NCBI GenBank assembly: GCA_050249835.1
Contig: JBFWPT010000012.1
Location: 1 to 64,000 of the forward strand
DNA from: Miltoncostaea sp050249835
GTDB taxonomy: Bacteria; Actinomycetota; Thermoleophilia; Miltoncostaeales; Miltoncostaeaceae
Reading direction: 5' to 3'
DNA: 64,000 nt
Made by a program: the position numbers and the translations under genes. The notes below the pieces were generated by a model. It had not been told where the DNA came from. It was given only the letters and a program-made list of their open reading frames with translations, and did no database searches. Positions 24,647 to 32,890 of this stretch are shown in pieces (within the stretch, counting starts at the first letter, position 1; every line of letters begins with the position of its first letter).

Positions 24647-25378
24647 ATGGGCGTCCGGATGCACGCCCGCATCCTGCGGCCGCCCGGGCGCTCCGCGGGG
24701 CCGGTCGTCATGGTCCACGGCCTCGGGGTCTCCGCCGCCAGCCTCGGGCCGCTGGCGGAGCGGCTCTCCGAGCGCCGCCTCGTGGTCGTCTGCGACCTCC
24801 CGGGGTTCGGGCTCACCGAGGCGGATCGGGTCTGGAGCACCCCCGACGCGGCCGCCGCCCTCGACGCCTTCCTCGCCGCCCGCGGCCTGGGGCCGGTGGC
24901 CCTCGTCGGCCACTCCTGGGGCTGCCACGTCGCCTGCCTCGCCGCGGCCCGCCGCCCCGAGGCCGCGGCGGCCGTCGCCCTGCTGTCCCCCGCCTTCGAC
25001 GACCTGCCCGGGGGCGCCCTCGGCCAGGTGCTGCGCCTCACCGCCGACGCCCCCATGGAGCGGCCGTCCCTCGTCGCCGGCGGCGCCCGCGACTACCTGC
25101 GGGCGGGTCCCCGCCGCGTGCTCTCCACGCTGCGCGAGGCCTCCGGCCTGCCCCTCGGCGACCTCGTCGCGGGCGTCCCGGCCCCGGTGCTCATCGTGCG
25201 GGGCCGCCGCGACCCGCTCACCACCGCCCGCTGGGCCTCCGCGCTCGCGGAGCGGGCCGGTGGCGCCCACGTGGCCGAGATCCCGCGCGCGGCGCACGGC
25301 CTCGGGCACGACGCCCCGACGGCGGTCGCGGGGGCCCTGGAGGCCTTCCTCGCGGCGATCGGGCGCCAGAGGCTCTAG
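24647..25378 (+). CDS. Alpha/beta-fold hydrolase
   Basis: A 243-residue hydrolase with the HGLGVSAASLGPLA oxyanion loop, elbow GHSWGCHVA, an Asp in VRGRRDPLTT and the final His in AAHGLGHDAP. ATG 24647 is preferred; GTG 24644 and ATG 24659 are alternatives. Substrate unknown. The stop overlaps the convergent M23 gene's stop by 4 nt (CTAG). Sharing a divergent promoter with the other hydrolase suggests joint regulation. Confidence 0.87.
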   Translation: MGVRMHARILRPPGRSAGPVVMVHGLGVSAASLGPLAERLSERRLVVVCDLPGFGLTEADRVWSTPDAAAALDAFLAARGLGPVALVGHSWGCHVACLAAARRPEAAAAVALLSPAFDDLPGGALGQVLRLTADAPMERPSLVAGGARDYLRAGPRRVLSTLREASGLPLGDLVAGVPAPVLIVRGRRDPLTTARWASALAERAGGAHVAEIPRAAHGLGHDAPTAVAGALEAFLAAIGRQRL

Positions 25379-26757
25379 GAGGCCGGCGTCGCGAGCCCGT
25401 CGGCGGGCGCGGGGGCGACGTCCACCTCGGGGATTCCGTCGACCAGCACGGCGCCGGATGCCGGCGCGGGGGCCGGCGAGACGGTGGCCTGGGCGAACGC
25501 GCGCGGGATGTCCGAGCCCCGCTGCCAGGCGACCAGATAGGGGTACGGGTTGACGCTGTCGCCCGCCCCCGGGTGGATCTCGAAGTGCAGGTGCGGGGGC
25601 GTCGTGATCGCCTGGCCCGTGTTGCCCACGAAGCCGATCACCTGGCCGCGGCTCACGCGGGCGCCCTCCACCGCCGCGGGGGCGTACGCCGACAGGTGGG
25701 CGTAGTAGAAGGCGTTGCCGGCGCCGTCCGTCAGCCACAGACGGTTGCCGCCGAGGGTGTTGACGCCGACCTTGGACAGCGTCCCGTCGGCGACGGCCAC
25801 GATCGGCGTCCCGGTGGCGGCGAAGAGGTCGTTGCCGTGGTGCCAGCCGGTGCCGGCCCGCGGGGCGCCGTAGTCGTCCACGAACGAGACGTCGCCGAGC
25901 ACCGGGAAGACGTAGCCGTCGCCCGGGCTGATCGTCGTCGCGGGCGCCGCGCGGCGCGGCAGGCCGAGGCCCTGGGTGGGCGTGAAGGGGGAGGTGACGC
26001 GGGGATCCGGGGTCGCCGGGCCCTCATCGCCGCCGTCGTCCCGGGCGTCGCGCTCGCGCGGCGCCGGCTCGCGGGGCGCGGTCGTCGTCCCCGGGGCCGT
26101 CGTGGCGGGCGCCGGGGCGGTGCCCTCCGCGGCGGTCAGCTCGAGGTGCCCGATCACGAAGGGCCGCCCGATGATCGCGGCCGCCGCCGGGTCGCTCACC
26201 TCCACCCGCAGCGCGTTCGCCCGCAGGGAACCGGAGCCGTCGGCGACGCTCTCGAAGAAGATCAGGGCCCCGATGCCCGGCACCTCCACCCGCGAGCCCG
26301 GGCCGGCGGAGACGGCGGTGCCGTCCACCGTCACCCCCGAGGCGGACGCCTCCACGACGCCGGTCGCGCCCGCGTCCGGCCCGGCCCCGGCGCGGGCGGA
26401 CATGACGAGCGACCCCACCGACACACGGCCGTCCAGGAGCGTGATGCCGGAGGCGCGCACGGTCCCCTCCGCGCGGGCCCCGGTGCCCGCGGTGACCGCC
26501 TTCACGTGGACGTCCACCGAGCCGATCGACCCGCCGCCCGACGGGCGCAGGCCGCCGGCGCCGCCGGTCCGCTCGGAGGGCCCCGCCGACAGGGCCGTCA
26601 CACCCCCCTGGGTGCCGCCAGGCAGCAGGGCCGCGTAGCCCGTCGCCTCCGATGACGGCGGGGATCCGGGGTCCTGGGCGGACGCGACGGGGAGCGCGAC
26701 GACCGCCAGCGCCAGGACAGCCGCCACGAAGGCGTGGAATGGCCTCACAGCGGGCAT
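25375..26757 (-). CDS. Secreted M23 (LytM) peptidoglycan endopeptidase
   Basis: A 460-residue protein with a signal peptide (MPAVRPFHAFVAAVLALAVVALPVASA). A region of about 200 residues follows with repeated Val/Gly/Ser beta-like segments of unknown fold. A charged Pro/Thr linker precedes the M23 domain (about 270-410), whose zinc ligands are WHHGND and HLHFEIH. It should cleave peptide cross-bridges in the wall. It is divergent from the NlpC/P60 gene and its neighbours are all wall hydrolases. Confidence 0.9.
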   Translation of the reverse strand: MPAVRPFHAFVAAVLALAVVALPVASAQDPGSPPSSEATGYAALLPGGTQGGVTALSAGPSERTGGAGGLRPSGGGSIGSVDVHVKAVTAGTGARAEGTVRASGITLLDGRVSVGSLVMSARAGAGPDAGATGVVEASASGVTVDGTAVSAGPGSRVEVPGIGALIFFESVADGSGSLRANALRVEVSDPAAAAIIGRPFVIGHLELTAAEGTAPAPATTAPGTTTAPREPAPRERDARDDGGDEGPATPDPRVTSPFTPTQGLGLPRRAAPATTISPGDGYVFPVLGDVSFVDDYGAPRAGTGWHHGNDLFAATGTPIVAVADGTLSKVGVNTLGGNRLWLTDGAGNAFYYAHLSAYAPAAVEGARVSRGQVIGFVGNTGQAITTPPHLHFEIHPGAGDSVNPYPYLVAWQRGSDIPRAFAQATVSPAPAPASGAVLVDGIPEVDVAPAPADGLATPAS

Positions 26758-26831
26758 TCTCACCCTTTTACCGGACGGCCTCAACGAACCGGGTGTCACC
26801 CTCATGCGACGCCCGCTGACGGACGATGGGT

Positions 26832-26861
26832 TTGTGCAACGGCGTCGCGAGGTGGTAGCGT
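26832..26861 (+). promoter_or_regulatory. Predicted promoter of the NlpC/P60 gene
   Basis: TTGTGC (26832-26837), 18-nt spacer, TAGCGT (26856-26861), about 65 nt upstream of the proposed CTG start. The -35 is good and the -10 weak. Confidence 0.35.
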
Positions 26862-26925
26862 GGCCCCGCGACGGACGGCAGCCCACCGCTCCGGCGACCC
26901 CTGGCACCGCACAGGAGACCGCTTT

Positions 26926-28071
26926 CTGAGACCCCGGCGTAACCTCATGGCCCTCGGGCTTGCCGCTCTGGCCGCCACCGCACTGGCGTTCGGAGCGGGC
27001 ATCGCGACGACCGAGCCGGCGGCCATCGAGGCACAGCGGGCCGAGGTCGCGCAGATCCAGTCGGAGCTGGACAGCATCAACGTCCAGGTCGAGGTCGCAG
27101 CCGAGGCGTACAACGGCGCCCGCTACGAGCTGGGCCAGGTCAACGCGCGGATCGACGAGAACACCGCGAAGACCAAGCAGACCGAGAAGGACCTGAAGGT
27201 CTCCCGCACGGCCCTCGCCGAGCGCCTCCGCGGTCTCTACGCCACGCCCCAGCCCACGCTGGCCGAGGTGCTCATCACGAGCGGCTCCATCGCCGAGGCG
27301 TCCGACCAGATGGACCTGCTCGACCGCGTCGGCCAGCAGGACGCCGACGTCGTCGTGGGTCTCCGCGAGCACAAGGCCACGCTGGCCGAGCTCCGGGCCC
27401 AGCTCGTCAAGGACCGGGCGACCGCCGAGGAGGCCGTCGCCACCCGCGCCCGCGAGCAGGAGCGGGTCGAGTCCCTCCTCGCCCAGCGCCAGGCCGTCCT
27501 CGACAACGCCAGCGCGGAGCTGCGGAACCTCATCGCGGCGGAGGAGGAGCGCAAGCGCCGCGAGGCCGAGGCCCAGCGCCTCCTGGCCGAGCAGCGCGCC
27601 GCCGCGGCCGCCGCGGCGACCACCAGCAGCGCGCCCAGCGCGGGCGGCGGCGAGACGCCCGCCGCGGACCCCGCGACGCCGGCCGCCGACCCGGCCGCCG
27701 CGCCGTCCACCCCGCTCCCGTCCGGCAGCGGCAACGCGGCCGCCGCGAGCGCCGCGATGTCCCAGCTCGGCGTCCCCTACGTCTGGGGCGGCGCCTCGCC
27801 GTCCGGCTTCGACTGCAGCGGGCTCGCGTCCTGGGCCTACGCCCAGATCGGCAAGAGCGTCCCGCACTACACGGTCGCGATCTACAACGCGTTCCCGAAG
27901 GTGCCCTCCGACCAGCTGCAGGCCGGCGACCTCGTGTTCTGGCGCGGCCTCGGCCACATGGGCATCTACATCGGCGGCGGCCAGTACGTGCACGCCCCGC
28001 AGACCGGCGACGTCGTCAAGGTCTCCAGCATGGGCGACCGCAGCGACTACGTGGGGGCCGTCAGGCCCTAA
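26926..28071 (+). CDS. Secreted NlpC/P60 endopeptidase with coiled coil, probable CTG start
   Basis: I place the start at CTG 26926: AGGAGA stands 7 nt upstream and the signal peptide gains a proper basic n-region (RPRRNLMALGLAALAATALA). The first ATG, 26947, would be 28 nt from that ribosome-binding site and lack positive charge. Residues about 35-245 form a long coiled coil (PcsB/RipA-like), then an Ala/Pro linker. The NlpC/P60 domain (about 265-381) has Cys in SGFDCSGLASWAY, His in LGHMGIYIGG and His in YVHAPQTG. It should cut the stem peptide of peptidoglycan, with the coiled coil controlling localisation or activity. Confidence 0.88.
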   Translation: MRPRRNLMALGLAALAATALAFGAGIATTEPAAIEAQRAEVAQIQSELDSINVQVEVAAEAYNGARYELGQVNARIDENTAKTKQTEKDLKVSRTALAERLRGLYATPQPTLAEVLITSGSIAEASDQMDLLDRVGQQDADVVVGLREHKATLAELRAQLVKDRATAEEAVATRAREQERVESLLAQRQAVLDNASAELRNLIAAEEERKRREAEAQRLLAEQRAAAAAAATTSSAPSAGGGETPAADPATPAADPAAAPSTPLPSGSGNAAAASAAMSQLGVPYVWGGASPSGFDCSGLASWAYAQIGKSVPHYTVAIYNAFPKVPSDQLQAGDLVFWRGLGHMGIYIGGGQYVHAPQTGDVVKVSSMGDRSDYVGAVRP

Positions 28072-28113
28072 TGGGACGCCCGGCGCGCCTCAAGCGCGCC
28101 CGGGGCTGTGTCG

Positions 28114-29532
28114 ATGCCATGGGTGATGCCCGGACCTCCCCGTCCGCGTCGCGCGCTCGTCGCGGCCCTCTCCATCGCCCTCCTGGCCGTCCCGGCGGCG
28201 CCGGCCGTCGCGGCCACGGCCGCCGAGATCGCCGTCGCGCGGGACCGGGTGGACCGCCTGAGCGCCGAGCTGCTGCAGGCGCGTAGCGCGGCGGAGGGCC
28301 TCGGGGGCGCCGAGCGCGCCGAGCTGGAGCGCCTGGAGCGCCGGCTGCAGAAGCAGAAGGCCGAGCTGGTGCGGCTGGAGTCGGGCCTCGAGGCCCGTCA
28401 CGCCGCCGAGAGCGCCGCGGCCGCCGAGGAGGACGACGCGGCCGGGGACGAGGGCGAGCTGACCGAATCCCCCGGCGCGGGCGAGGACGACGGCCCCGTG
28501 GTCGTGCTGGGCGACCCGCCCGCCGACGACACGGACGACGCGGCCACGCAGGCGGTGACGCCCGGGACGCCCGGCGTGATCCCCCTCCCCGACGAGCGCC
28601 GCCCGGCCGTCGTCGGCGACGACGCCACCCTGGCCCGGCAGATCGACGGCTACCTCGCCTCCAAGGCCAGCCCCCTCACCGGCCTCGGCGCGGTGTTCGT
28701 CACCGAGTCGCGCGCGGTCGGGCTGGACCCCCGCTTCCTGGTCGCCATCGCGGGCTCGGAGACGTCCTTCGGCACCTACGGGCCGTCGCAGACGATCCAC
28801 AACCCGTTCGGCATGGGCCCGCACATCGTCTACGCCTCGTGGTCCGACGGCATCCGGGCGGCGGCGCAGAACCTGGGCGGGAACCTCTACAAGGGCTCCG
28901 GCCTCGTCACGATCCCCGCCATCCAGGCCCGCTGGGCGCCCCACGGGGCGTCGAACGACCCGACGAACCTCAACTCCAACTGGACGCGGAACGTCGGCAT
29001 CTACTACGCCGAGCAGGGCGGCGACCCGAACAGCGCGGTGTTCACCTCGGTGGCCGCGGCACCGGTCGCCGGCACCGCGCCGGCGGATACGCCGCAGGCC
29101 GGCCTGCCGGTGATCGCCACGACGATCCCGGTCATCACGCCGGAGCCCGAGCTCGGCGCGTCCGGCACGGGCCCCGAGGCCGCCGAGAGCGCCCTCGCGC
29201 AGCTCGGCGCGCGCACCGTCCGCGCGGGCGCCTCGCCCTCCGCGGGCTTCGACGCCGGCGGCCTCGTCTCGTGGGCCTACCGGAAGCAGGGCGTCACCAT
29301 CCCTCGCGACCCCGTGGCCCAGTCGCGCGTCGGCACGGAGGTGGAGCCGGCGGACCTGGAGGCCGGCGACGCGGTCTTCTTCTCGGACCCGTCCGGGATG
29401 ATCGACCACGTCGGCCTGTACCTCGGCGACGGCCAGTTCGTGCACGCCGCCGGCCCCGGCGAGACGGTCACCATCGGCTCCCTCTACGAGGCGTACCACG
29501 CCGAGTCGTACGCGGGGGCCCGCCGCTACTAG
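28114..29532 (+). CDS. Glucosaminidase fused to a catalytically dead NlpC/P60 domain
   Basis: Start is uncertain among GTG 28108, ATG 28114 and ATG 28126; all precede a signal peptide (PRPRRALVAALSIALLAVPA). A short coiled coil (about 35-85) and an acidic linker precede a glucosaminidase-like domain (about 180-300) with Glu in AGSETSFG and the ending NDPTNLNSNWTRNV, matching the one at 4570-5010. The C-terminal 115 residues are NlpC/P60-like, but the catalytic Cys motif FDCSGL is FDAGGL, while the His (DHVGLYLGD) and following H are kept. The dead domain may bind the wall rather than cut it. It follows the active NlpC/P60 gene closely and looks like a derived companion. Confidence 0.87.
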   Translation: MPWVMPGPPRPRRALVAALSIALLAVPAAPAVAATAAEIAVARDRVDRLSAELLQARSAAEGLGGAERAELERLERRLQKQKAELVRLESGLEARHAAESAAAAEEDDAAGDEGELTESPGAGEDDGPVVVLGDPPADDTDDAATQAVTPGTPGVIPLPDERRPAVVGDDATLARQIDGYLASKASPLTGLGAVFVTESRAVGLDPRFLVAIAGSETSFGTYGPSQTIHNPFGMGPHIVYASWSDGIRAAAQNLGGNLYKGSGLVTIPAIQARWAPHGASNDPTNLNSNWTRNVGIYYAEQGGDPNSAVFTSVAAAPVAGTAPADTPQAGLPVIATTIPVITPEPELGASGTGPEAAESALAQLGARTVRAGASPSAGFDAGGLVSWAYRKQGVTIPRDPVAQSRVGTEVEPADLEAGDAVFFSDPSGMIDHVGLYLGDGQFVHAAGPGETVTIGSLYEAYHAESYAGARRY

Positions 29533-29588
29533 GCGCGAGGGGCCGCGCCTCCGTGACCCGGGGCGCCGCGGCCGCTAGCGTGCCCGCG

Positions 29589-30254
29589 ATGACCCGCCGC
29601 CCCGCCCGGGGGGCCCTGGCCGCCCTCGCGGCCGTGGGCGCCGCCCTGCTCGCCGTGCCCGCGGGCGCGACCGGCGCCGATCCCCCCTACCGCGCCGTGG
29701 TCCGCGTGCTCACGGCCGAGGAGCGGAGCGCGATGACCCCGTCGGTCTGGCGCCCCGGCTGCCCGGTCGGCCTCGCGCGGCTGCGCCACGTGAGCGTCCC
29801 GTTCGTCGGCTTCGACGGCCGGGTGAAGCGGGGCGGCATCGTCGTCCACTACGCCGTCGCCCGCGACGTCGTCGAGGTGTTCCGCGCGCTCTACCGGGCC
29901 CGGTTCCCCATCCGCCGCATCCAGCCCATCCAGCGCTACGGAGGCGACGACTTCGCCTCCATCGAGGCCGATAACACCTCGGCCTTCAACTGCCGCTCGG
30001 CCACGGGCTCCGGCAACTGGTCGCAGCACGCCTACGGCCGGGCGATCGACCTCAACCCGCTGGAGAACCCGTACGTGTCCGGCGGGACCACGTCGCACCG
30101 GCGCAGCGTCCCCTACCTCGACCGGCGGCCCCGGAAGGGCGTGATCGTGGAGGGCGGGGTCGTGACCCGCGCCTTCGACGCCCGCGGCTGGGAGTGGGGC
30201 GGCCGCTGGAGCGGCATCAAGGACTACCAGCACTTCAGCTCCGAGGGCGGGTAG
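29589..30254 (+). CDS. Secreted M15-family D,D/L,D-carboxypeptidase-like protein
   Basis: A 221-residue protein with a signal peptide (MTRRPARGALAALAAVGAALLAVPAGA). The M15 zinc site is visible: SQHAYGRAIDLNP supplies His and Asp and YQHFSSEG the last His, with the structural WEWGGRW motif in between. Such enzymes trim D-Ala or cut L-Ala-D-Glu bonds in stem peptides. It is last in a run of wall hydrolases. Confidence 0.88.
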   Translation: MTRRPARGALAALAAVGAALLAVPAGATGADPPYRAVVRVLTAEERSAMTPSVWRPGCPVGLARLRHVSVPFVGFDGRVKRGGIVVHYAVARDVVEVFRALYRARFPIRRIQPIQRYGGDDFASIEADNTSAFNCRSATGSGNWSQHAYGRAIDLNPLENPYVSGGTTSHRRSVPYLDRRPRKGVIVEGGVVTRAFDARGWEWGGRWSGIKDYQHFSSEGG

Positions 30255-30261
30255 GCACCTC

Positions 30262-31677
30262 GTGGCGACCGCACCGGTGCGGCTCCGGGCCCCGGCGGCG
30301 GACCTGGCGCCCCATTTCGCCGCGATCCGCCGGGAGCAGGGCCTCCCCGAGTCGTTCCCGCGGGAGGTGGAGGAGGCCGCCGCGGCGGCCGCGGCGGCCG
30401 GTCCCGCGCCGGCGGACCGCCGCGACCTGCCGCTCCTGACGATCGACCCGCCCGGGTCGATGGACCTGGATCAGGCGCTCGCCATCACCGCGCGGGGGTC
30501 CGGGACCCTCGTGCACTACGCCATCGCCGACGTGGCGGCCGTGGTGCCGGTGGGCGGCCCGGTGGACGCGGAGGCGCGCCGCCGCGGGATCACGACGTAC
30601 ATGCCCGACCGCCGCGTGCCCCTGCACCCGCCGGCCATCGGCGAGGGGGTCGCCAGCCTGCTGCCGGGCCAGGACCGGCGCGCCCTGCTCTGGACGATCG
30701 CCCTGGACGCCGACGGGACGCCGGGCGAGGTGTCCCTGGAGCGGGCGGTGGTGCGCAGCCGCGAGCGCCTGACCTACGCGGAGGCCCAGCGCGCCATCGA
30801 CGGCGGGGACGCCCCGGAGACCCTCGCCCTGTTGCGCGAGGTCGGCGTGCTGCGCCTGGCGGTCGAGGCGGCCCGCGGCGGCGTCAGCCTGAGCGTTCCG
30901 GTGCAGGAGGTGGTCCCCGCGGACGGCGGGTACGCGCTCGCCTACGAGGTCACCCTGCCGGTGGAGGACTGGAACGCGCAGGTCTCGCTGCTCACGGGCA
31001 TGTGCGCGGCGGACATGATGATCGCGGCCGGGATCGGCCTGTTCCGCACCCTCGCCCCCGCCGAGCCGCGGGAGCTGGAGTCGCTGCGCCGCAGCGCCCT
31101 CGCCCTGGGCGTGCCCTGGCCGGAGGGCGCCCGCTACGGCGACGTGGTGCGCGGCCTGGACCCCGCGGACCCGCTGCACGCCGCCTTCGCCGCCCGCGCC
31201 ACCCGCCTGTTCGGCGGCGCCGCGTACACGCCCTGGCGACGCGGGGACGGCGAGCCCCCCGTGCACGCGGCGATCGCCGCGCCGTACGCGCACGTCACGG
31301 CGCCCCTGCGGCGCCTCGCGGACCGCGTGGCCAACGAGATCGTCCTGGCCGCCGGCGCGGGCCGGGAGCCGCCCGCCTGGGCCCTGGAGGCGCTGGAGCC
31401 GGTGGCGGCGACGATGGCCGATGCCGGGCGGCGGGCCCGCGGCGCCGAGCGCGCGGCGGTGGACGTCGTGGAGGCGGCCGTGCTGGCGGGGCGGGTCGGG
31501 GAGGTCTTCGACGTGACCGTCGTGGACGTGCGCGACGACCGCGCCACCGTGCAGGTGACCGACCCGGCGGTGGTGGCGCCGCTGGACGGCGGCGCGGAGC
31601 CGGGCACCCGGCTGCGGGCGCGCCTCGTGGTGGCCGACCCGGCGGAGCGCCGGGTGCGGTTCGCCCCCGCGGGTTAG
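30262..31677 (+). CDS. RNB-domain exoribonuclease
   Basis: A 471-residue protein consisting mostly of an RNB catalytic domain (about 50-370), with the catalytic Asp cluster in DPPGSMDLDQAL and the conserved YAIADVAAVV and TYMPDRRVPLHPP motifs. It degrades RNA 3' to 5'. The N-terminal cold-shock domains of RNase II/R are absent and only a short C-terminal segment follows, as in the compact actinobacterial type. GTG start; the stop overlaps the convergent adenosyltransferase gene by 4 nt. Confidence 0.9.
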   Translation: MATAPVRLRAPAADLAPHFAAIRREQGLPESFPREVEEAAAAAAAAGPAPADRRDLPLLTIDPPGSMDLDQALAITARGSGTLVHYAIADVAAVVPVGGPVDAEARRRGITTYMPDRRVPLHPPAIGEGVASLLPGQDRRALLWTIALDADGTPGEVSLERAVVRSRERLTYAEAQRAIDGGDAPETLALLREVGVLRLAVEAARGGVSLSVPVQEVVPADGGYALAYEVTLPVEDWNAQVSLLTGMCAADMMIAAGIGLFRTLAPAEPRELESLRRSALALGVPWPEGARYGDVVRGLDPADPLHAAFAARATRLFGGAAYTPWRRGDGEPPVHAAIAAPYAHVTAPLRRLADRVANEIVLAAGAGREPPAWALEALEPVAATMADAGRRARGAERAAVDVVEAAVLAGRVGEVFDVTVVDVRDDRATVQVTDPAVVAPLDGGAEPGTRLRARLVVADPAERRVRFAPAG

Positions 31678-32249
31678 CCGGGCCGGTCCTCGCCGCCGCC
31701 CGGGCGCCAGAGCACGTCGCCCCCGGCGTCGCGGTTGGCGGCGCGGGCCAGCACGAACAGCAGGTCCGAGAGGCGGTTGAGGTAGGCGACCGCGGCCGGC
31801 GTCACGTCCTCAATGTCGGCGAGGGCCACGGCCGCGCGCTCGGCGCGCCGGCAGACGGTCCGCGCGAGGTGCAGCGCCGCCGCCGCCCGGGTGCCGGCGG
31901 GCAGCACGAAGCTCGTGAGGTCGGGGAGCCCGTCGTTGACCTCGTCGCACCACGTCTCGAGGCGCTCCACCTGCGAGGGCAGGGTGCGCAGGCGCTCGCG
32001 GCCGTCGTCGGAGGGCGGCACGCAGAGGTCCGCGCCCAGGTCGAACAGGTCGTTCTGGATGCGGGCGAGCCAGGCATCGACGCCCTCCGGCAGCCCCTCC
32101 GCGCGCGCGACGCCGATGACCGCGTTGAGCTCGTCCACCTCGCCGTAGGCGACGACCCGCGCGTCGGTCTTGCGCACCCGGCTCATGTCGCCGAGGTGCG
32201 TGTCCCCGGCGTCGCCGAGGCGGGTGTAGATGCGCGTCAGCCGGACCAC
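31674..32249 (-). CDS. PduO-type cob(I)alamin adenosyltransferase
   Basis: A 191-residue protein with the ATP-binding N-terminal YTRLGDAGDTHLGDMSRVRKTD, the Arg-rich helix CRRAERAAVAL and the C-terminal LNRLSDLLFVLARAAN. It transfers the adenosyl group from ATP to cob(I)alamin to make coenzyme B12. The family length is normal. It starts at GTG 32249 and is not linked to other cobalamin genes here. Confidence 0.95.
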   Translation of the reverse strand: MVRLTRIYTRLGDAGDTHLGDMSRVRKTDARVVAYGEVDELNAVIGVARAEGLPEGVDAWLARIQNDLFDLGADLCVPPSDDGRERLRTLPSQVERLETWCDEVNDGLPDLTSFVLPAGTRAAAALHLARTVCRRAERAAVALADIEDVTPAAVAYLNRLSDLLFVLARAANRDAGGDVLWRPGGGEDRPG

Positions 32250-32281
32250 GGCTCGACCCTACACCCGCGCCGCGCGCGGGC

Positions 32282-32761
32282 TCAGCGGGGCGCCGGCCCC
32301 AGGAAGTTGAGCGTGAAGAACACCTGGCCGCCGCAGGAGCGCGCCGCGCCGACCGCCACGAAGCGGAAGCTCGTGGAGAGGATGTTCGCGCGATGGCCGG
32401 AGCTGCCGAGCATGGCCGTGAAGGCCGTCGCCGCGTCCGGCGCCATCGCGATGTTCTGGCCCGCGGCGCGGCCCTTCGCCCAGGGCAGCGAGCCGGAGTG
32501 GGCGAACCGGCCGCCCTTCGCCATGTTCAGGCTCTTGGAGCGTCCGGCCTTGAGGATCCTCGCGTTGCCCTTGAGCTTCGGGACGGCCTCGCTGCGGCGC
32601 TGGGCCGCGATCATCGCGTTCATCGCGGACTCCTCCGCCCGTGCGGGGGTCGCGACGCAGGACCCCGCGGGTCCCGCCGCGCCCGCCGATGCGGGCAGTG
32701 CTGCTCCTGCGATCACGGCCAGGACGGCCGCGCCGGTTCCCGCGCGCAGGGCTCCGCGCAT
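32282..32761 (-). CDS. Secreted CAP/SCP-domain protein
   Basis: A 159-residue protein from ATG 32761 with GAGGAG 7 nt upstream and a signal peptide (MRGALRAGTGAAVLAVIAG). The CAP domain shows AMIAAQRRSEAVPKL, FAHSGS, GQNIAM and HRANILSTSFRFVAVGAA, i.e. the usual His/Glu-containing core but with FAHSG in place of a classical HS(D/E) spacing. Two cysteines may form a disulfide. CAP proteins in bacteria are secreted and mostly of unknown function. Confidence 0.88.
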   Translation of the reverse strand: MRGALRAGTGAAVLAVIAGAALPASAGAAGPAGSCVATPARAEESAMNAMIAAQRRSEAVPKLKGNARILKAGRSKSLNMAKGGRFAHSGSLPWAKGRAAGQNIAMAPDAATAFTAMLGSSGHRANILSTSFRFVAVGAARSCGGQVFFTLNFLGPAPR

Positions 32762-32811
32762 CCGGTACTCCTCGGTCGGGGGCAGAGCTCTCCGCCAGGG
32801 CAATGGGCGCG

Positions 32812-32840
32812 ACCTTACGCAGGCCCGGCGGCCGTCACAA
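32812..32840 (-). promoter_or_regulatory. Predicted promoter of the CAP-protein gene
   Basis: On the minus strand, TTGTGA (32840-32835), a 17-nt spacer and TAAGGT (32817-32812) stand about 50 nt upstream of ATG 32761. One of the best sigma-70-like matches in the window. Confidence 0.5.
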
Positions 32841-32890
32841 GCCGACTTGCGTTTTCCTCACATTTCGGTGGAGGTTCCGTCGGTTGGATG

